Below are positions 60,803 to 64,000 of a DNA stretch of 64,000 nt, piece after piece. Under the pieces are notes generated by a model. It saw nothing but the letters and a program-made list of their open reading frames with translations. It had not been told where the DNA came from and ran no database searches. Source of the DNA: an uncultured Bariatricus sp. (GTDB lineage: Bacteria; Bacillota; Clostridia; Lachnospirales; Lachnospiraceae); the NCBI GenBank assembly GCA_934307065.1, contig CAKRCD010000010.1, positions 1 through 64,000 of the forward strand. Direction: 5' to 3'. Numbering within the stretch: the first letter of the stretch is position 1; the number at the start of each line of letters is the position of its first letter. The position numbers and the translations under genes were made by a program.

Positions 60803-61825
60803 TTATTCTCCGTTCAGCAGTGTTTCTACAGTTGTTGCCAGTATGCGTCCTACCTGCTGTGAATCTTTCAGTTGTACATAGTAGTAGGTGCCACTTTCGT
60901 CTTTGGAGCCGATGTAAAATTCGGTTGTCTGTTCTGCGTCATCGGAATCTGACTTATAAGTTACCGTCACTTTGATCCGGTTCGCTTCATCCAGCCCATA
61001 ACTGCTCAGAGTTTCGTCAGTTACATGGTAATCTGCGAAATTGGTAAAGTATGTTGTTGCCAGCGTATCGGAAACGGTTGATACAGTATCTTCCTGTTCT
61101 TCCTCCTCGGAATCATACACTTTCTGTGTGCCATCTGCCATATCTACCGTCATTTTTACAAAGCTGTCCTGAGACACATACGGGAAGCTGTCCGTTTCTG
61201 CCAACTCATCCATGGTCCATACCATCTGCGATACAACGGTACCGGAAACCGTGTAAACGGTATCTCCATTTTCTTCCATGATATAATAATTCTCACCGGA
61301 AGTATTTCCTATCAGGAAGGAATGTTCTTTATCGGCCGTCTGCAAGGACAATCTGTATTTTGGATTATCCAGTCCATAATCCGCAAGGGAATCTGGTTTC
61401 TCTATTGTTTGCACTGCCTCAATACTCTTAAATGCATTTTCCATGGCAGTCATGGTATCCTGTTTCAGAGCAATCGTTTCGTCTTTTTCATATATCCATG
61501 TGCCGTTTTCTTTCAAGAAAACCCAAGTATTCGAATCATTCAAATTATCGGTAACATTGGAATTATAGGAACTATCCGAGTCACTCGAATTATAGGAACT
61601 ATCCGAATTGTCCGAACTATTCGAACTAACAGAGCTGTCTGAGTTATCCAAATAAATAATTCTCTGCAGTTCCTCAGCCTGGAATAGATAAGTCTTTTCT
61701 GCTTCTTCCTTTTCGGCGTCTTTTTCCTCTTTCTTTTTGCCCCAGGTCTGAATACCCACAAGCAGGACTACCAGGAGAAGAAAGCAGCCTATGAGTATCC
61801 ACAAGGTCTTTTTCTTTTTATTCAT
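60803..61825 (-). CDS. DUF4340 membrane-anchored protein
   Basis: A 340-residue protein with an N-terminal membrane helix (about 7-28) and an extracellular DUF4340 region with two related halves (SLADYGLDNPKYRLSLQTAD... SFLIGNTSG and TLSSYGLDEANRIKVTVTY... EFYIGSKDE). DUF4340 proteins accompany GldFG-type ABC-2 transporters of unknown substrate, as here. A Ser/Asn/Asp-rich spacer at about 61-97 comes from short tandem DNA repeats. AAGGAGG precedes the ATG. It lies three bases after the GldG-like gene. Confidence 0.88.
   Translation of the reverse strand: MNKKKKTLWILIGCFLLLVVLLVGIQTWGKKKEEKDAEKEEAEKTYLFQAEELQRIIYLDNSDSSVSSNSSDNSDSSYNSSDSDSSYNSNVTDNLNDSNTWVFLKENGTWIYEKDETIALKQDTMTAMENAFKSIEAVQTIEKPDSLADYGLDNPKYRLSLQTADKEHSFLIGNTSGENYYIMEENGDTVYTVSGTVVSQMVWTMDELAETDSFPYVSQDSFVKMTVDMADGTQKVYDSEEEEQEDTVSTVSDTLATTYFTNFADYHVTDETLSSYGLDEANRIKVTVTYKSDSDDAEQTTEFYIGSKDESGTYYYVQLKDSQQVGRILATTVETLLNGE
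61560..61613 (-). repeat. 27-bp in-frame tandem repeat in the DUF4340 gene
   Basis: Two copies of a 27-bp unit (GAATTATAGGAACTATCCGA plus seven bases) lie head to tail, and a degenerate third follows. Each unit is nine codons and encodes part of the Ser/Asn/Asp spacer, so copy number can change without a frameshift. Confidence 0.8.
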
Positions 61826-61828
61826 ATC

Positions 61829-63208
61829 CTACGCTTTCCTCCTTCTCATCCATACTACAAATCCAAGCAGGAGAATACCAAGCGGTACAATAAAGATTGT
61901 TACCATACTGATACTTCCCGTATGAAGCGGTGTATTGTAGGTTGTCTGAAGGCTCTTAGATTCAATGGCCAGATTTTCCACATCATCAAAGTTTGCTGTC
62001 ACTGTATTCATAAATAAAGTCAGATTATCCAAGTTGGCAAATGCGCCTGTTACCTGAGAATCAATCATAGAACCACTCGCAAGAACCGTAAGCTTTGATT
62101 CATCCTTGGTTGCAACTGCACCTAAGATATAAGAACCTTTTTCCTCAGAATCTTCTGTTACTGCATAACTGTTTGCAGAAGAATTCATAAATGCACTTAC
62201 CGTTACACTGTCATCTTCAGTATCAGTCTTCTGTAAACCAAAGGAATTCAACATCAGCACCATCTTGTTGTCGATACCATTTCCAAGGTCACCGGAGAGA
62301 GAAAGTACCGGAAAGATTGCATAATAATTTCCCTGATAGCAACGCTCCATATCCGCAATGTAACCGTCTACCTTTTCCAGTCCGTAAGATGCCATCAAAG
62401 AATCCAGATTTGGAGTTTCCTTTGTGGTATCTCCCAGAATCAGATAAACCTTGCCGCCATTTTCCATATAAGCGGAAATCAGGCTCAGCTCATCATCCGT
62501 AATATCAGAAGTTGGCGCATTTAACAGTAGAAGCCGGCAATCCTCCGGAATTTCCGGATTCATACTTAAGTTCAATTCCTTTGTGGAAATATTATTCTTT
62601 GTAAGCAGCTCGGAAACAGAAGAAGAAATGGTCTCCTCTCCATGTCCGCTTGTGCGGTAAATCATGGATTCCGTCTCACTTGCCACATAATTTACTGCGC
62701 TGGTAAGCTGCCCTTCTCCGTCAAATGCAGACTCTGTCATCTGTCCTGTTGTATAATAGGAAGAATAATCGTACTGAATAATGTCTGAAAATGCAATCGT
62801 TGTTGTCTTTCCTGTTTCTTCGCAGGAAACTACGATAATATCTCCATCTGTATCATACTCCTGTAATACAGCCGGATGCTGTACACTGTCTGTCCATTCT
62901 ACTTCAATATGGTCTGATAAACCTGCATACTTCTTAACAAATGTCTCAATTCGGGAGTCCATGCTGTCAAGTTCTGTGATTACCTGAACTTTGATATCCT
63001 TATCCAGATTCTTCAGCATATCCACCGATGTATCACTGATTTCGTAAATATGTGTGTCACTGAGGTCAATATTTTTCAAGCTGTCCGGCATCTGACCCGC
63101 AATCAGATTGATTACTACAACAATTGCAATCACGATACCTGCAAGTCCTGCACTATATGCACCATTGCGGGAATTTTTTGACTGAAACATTTCTTTTATT
63201 TTCTTCAT
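61829..63208 (-). CDS. GldG-like ABC transporter auxiliary protein
   Basis: A 459-residue protein with membrane helices near both ends (about 18-38 and 432-453) and a large extracellular domain of the GldG/IFT52-like type (DTSVDMLKNLDKDIKVQVITELDSMDSRIETFVKKYAGLS, RTSGHGEETISSSVSELL, LLLLNAPTSDITDDELSLISAYMENGGKVYLILGD). In Bacteroidetes GldFG serves gliding; in Clostridia homologues form an ABC-2 transporter of unknown substrate. It is 12 bases after the permease gene. Confidence 0.9.
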   Translation of the reverse strand: MKKIKEMFQSKNSRNGAYSAGLAGIVIAIVVVINLIAGQMPDSLKNIDLSDTHIYEISDTSVDMLKNLDKDIKVQVITELDSMDSRIETFVKKYAGLSDHIEVEWTDSVQHPAVLQEYDTDGDIIVVSCEETGKTTTIAFSDIIQYDYSSYYTTGQMTESAFDGEGQLTSAVNYVASETESMIYRTSGHGEETISSSVSELLTKNNISTKELNLSMNPEIPEDCRLLLLNAPTSDITDDELSLISAYMENGGKVYLILGDTTKETPNLDSLMASYGLEKVDGYIADMERCYQGNYYAIFPVLSLSGDLGNGIDNKMVLMLNSFGLQKTDTEDDSVTVSAFMNSSANSYAVTEDSEEKGSYILGAVATKDESKLTVLASGSMIDSQVTGAFANLDNLTLFMNTVTANFDDVENLAIESKSLQTTYNTPLHTGSISMVTIFIVPLGILLLGFVVWMRRRKA

Positions 63209-63220
63209 CTCTTATCCCTC

Positions 63221-64000
63221 CTAACTCCAGCGTCTCTTCTGAATTGACTGCATGGTCAAGAACAAAAAGACACCGATAAATGATGCATATAACACAAGTC
63301 CACCAAGACTAAAGGTTTTATCTGTTACAATCTGATCGAAAACTGCCACGACACTTAATTTTTCAAAAAAGTTTGGAAGCAGGCTTTCGAATACTTCGCC
63401 TTTTACAAAGCTGAGTACCACAATGACAGCCACGCCAACTACCTCCACTCCGCCAGCCAGCGCCCAGTTACGGGTCAGACTATAAAGAATTGCTGCGAGT
63501 GCAGTGAGGATTAATACGCAGCCTATCATATTTCCGCTTTGGGAAGATGGAAGATAGTGGGTCAGTCCATCCCAAAGAAATGTGAGCATTAATGCGCCAA
63601 ATGTAATCACGGCCGCAATAATCGTACTCTCTGTCAATGTAGAAAGAAAAGTTCCGATTGCAATGTAAATGCATCCAAGCAGGAAGAACATTCCGATTGC
63701 TACATAATCTACTTTAAAATACGCAGTTCCAAAACTTTTAATTATCAGTGGGAACACGCAATAAACCAGACATGGAATTGCGATGACCGTTACCATAGCC
63801 AGATATTTTCCTATAACTACTTCTGAAAGACGCACCGGTGCACACAAAAGCAACTGGTCTGTTTTATTCTTCCGTTCTTCGGAAAAGCAACGCATGGTCA
63901 GAAGGGGAATGATAATAATCAAAATGTAAGCTGTACTGGATAGCACATAGGAAAAATATGGATATCCCGAGTACAGATTGTATGCCATAAAATAAATGCT
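63221..64000 (-). CDS. GldF-like ABC-2 permease, 5' end cut by the window
   Basis: At least 259 residues with six hydrophobic segments (TAYILIIIIPLLTMRCFSEERKNKTDQLLLCAPV is the family's hallmark ABC-2 loop). The frame stays open upstream of the first ATG at 63988 (Ser-Ile-Tyr-Phe precede it) and the first membrane helix of this family is missing, so the true start lies beyond the window. It is expected to pair with an ATPase gene further upstream. Confidence 0.88.
   Translation of the reverse strand, partial: SIYFMAYNLYSGYPYFSYVLSSTAYILIIIIPLLTMRCFSEERKNKTDQLLLCAPVRLSEVVIGKYLAMVTVIAIPCLVYCVFPLIIKSFGTAYFKVDYVAIGMFFLLGCIYIAIGTFLSTLTESTIIAAVITFGALMLTFLWDGLTHYLPSSQSGNMIGCVLILTALAAILYSLTRNWALAGGVEVVGVAVIVVLSFVKGEVFESLLPNFFEKLSVVAVFDQIVTDKTFSLGGLVLYASFIGVFLFLTMQSIQKRRWS

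Noticed and set aside
61540..61761. 73-codon frame rich in Ile/Arg overlapping the DUF4340 gene
   Set aside because: A frame-shifted reading of the 27-bp repeats; the DUF4340 frame is supported by its domains and ribosome site.

Overview
The window looks like a chromosomal segment of a low-GC, spore-forming Clostridia, most likely a gut Lachnospiraceae. The reasons are spmA/spmB and a ricT (yaaT)-type gene, a T-box leader on metG, FIVAR-rich surface proteins with aromatic cell-wall-binding repeats, and an SPKTG sorting signal. Almost all genes read on the minus strand. Only five intact genes read plus: a membrane-anchored HTH protein, one glycosyltransferase, a 96-residue orphan, a DUF885 lipoprotein, and nothing else beyond an IS66 relic. 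No rRNA, tRNA or CRISPR array was seen.

Layout. 0-10.5 kb: DNA repair endonuclease IV, an orphan antitoxin-like gene, a sodium:alanine symporter, a MarR-regulated heterodimeric ABC exporter with a striking four-site operator array, an AIM24-like protein, rsmA and a TatD nuclease. 10.6-24.2 kb: three very large secreted surface proteins. Two end in choline/glucan-binding-type repeats, one of them carrying a rhodanese domain. The third is a sortase substrate cut off from its anchor by one in-frame TGA. 24.3-31.6 kb: surface polysaccharide genes (LCP ligase, polymerase, three GT2 glycosyltransferases). 31.8-46.5 kb: housekeeping genes (metG with its T-box, niaR, spmAB, an msmX-type sugar ATPase, udk, rsmI, a tRNA methyltransferase, ricT, holB).

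46.5-60.7 kb is the most interesting part. It is bordered by a 150-nt multi-hairpin element and an IS66 relic on one side and a RelBE-type toxin-antitoxin pair on the other. It holds a type VII secretion-like locus: an EssC-type FtsK/SpoIIIE ATPase, a YukD/EsaB ubiquitin-like protein, WXG100-like small helical proteins, a complete cytosolic Ser/Thr kinase with zinc ribbon and TPRs, a complete PP2C phosphatase, a zinc-ribbon membrane protein, a protein with two NBR1-type four-tryptophan domains, and an unknown 364-residue protein. The usual Bacillota membrane partners EssA, EssB and EsaA are not recognisable. Two transcription starts in this locus share a duplicated block of about 80 bp with TACAAC direct repeats spaced 21 and 23 bp, which suggests one shared activator. 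My reading is a phospho-regulated type VII-like system acquired as an island between holB and a GldFG-type ABC transporter.

60.8-64 kb: the DUF4340, GldG-like and GldF-like genes of an ABC-2 transporter; the last one runs off the window edge.
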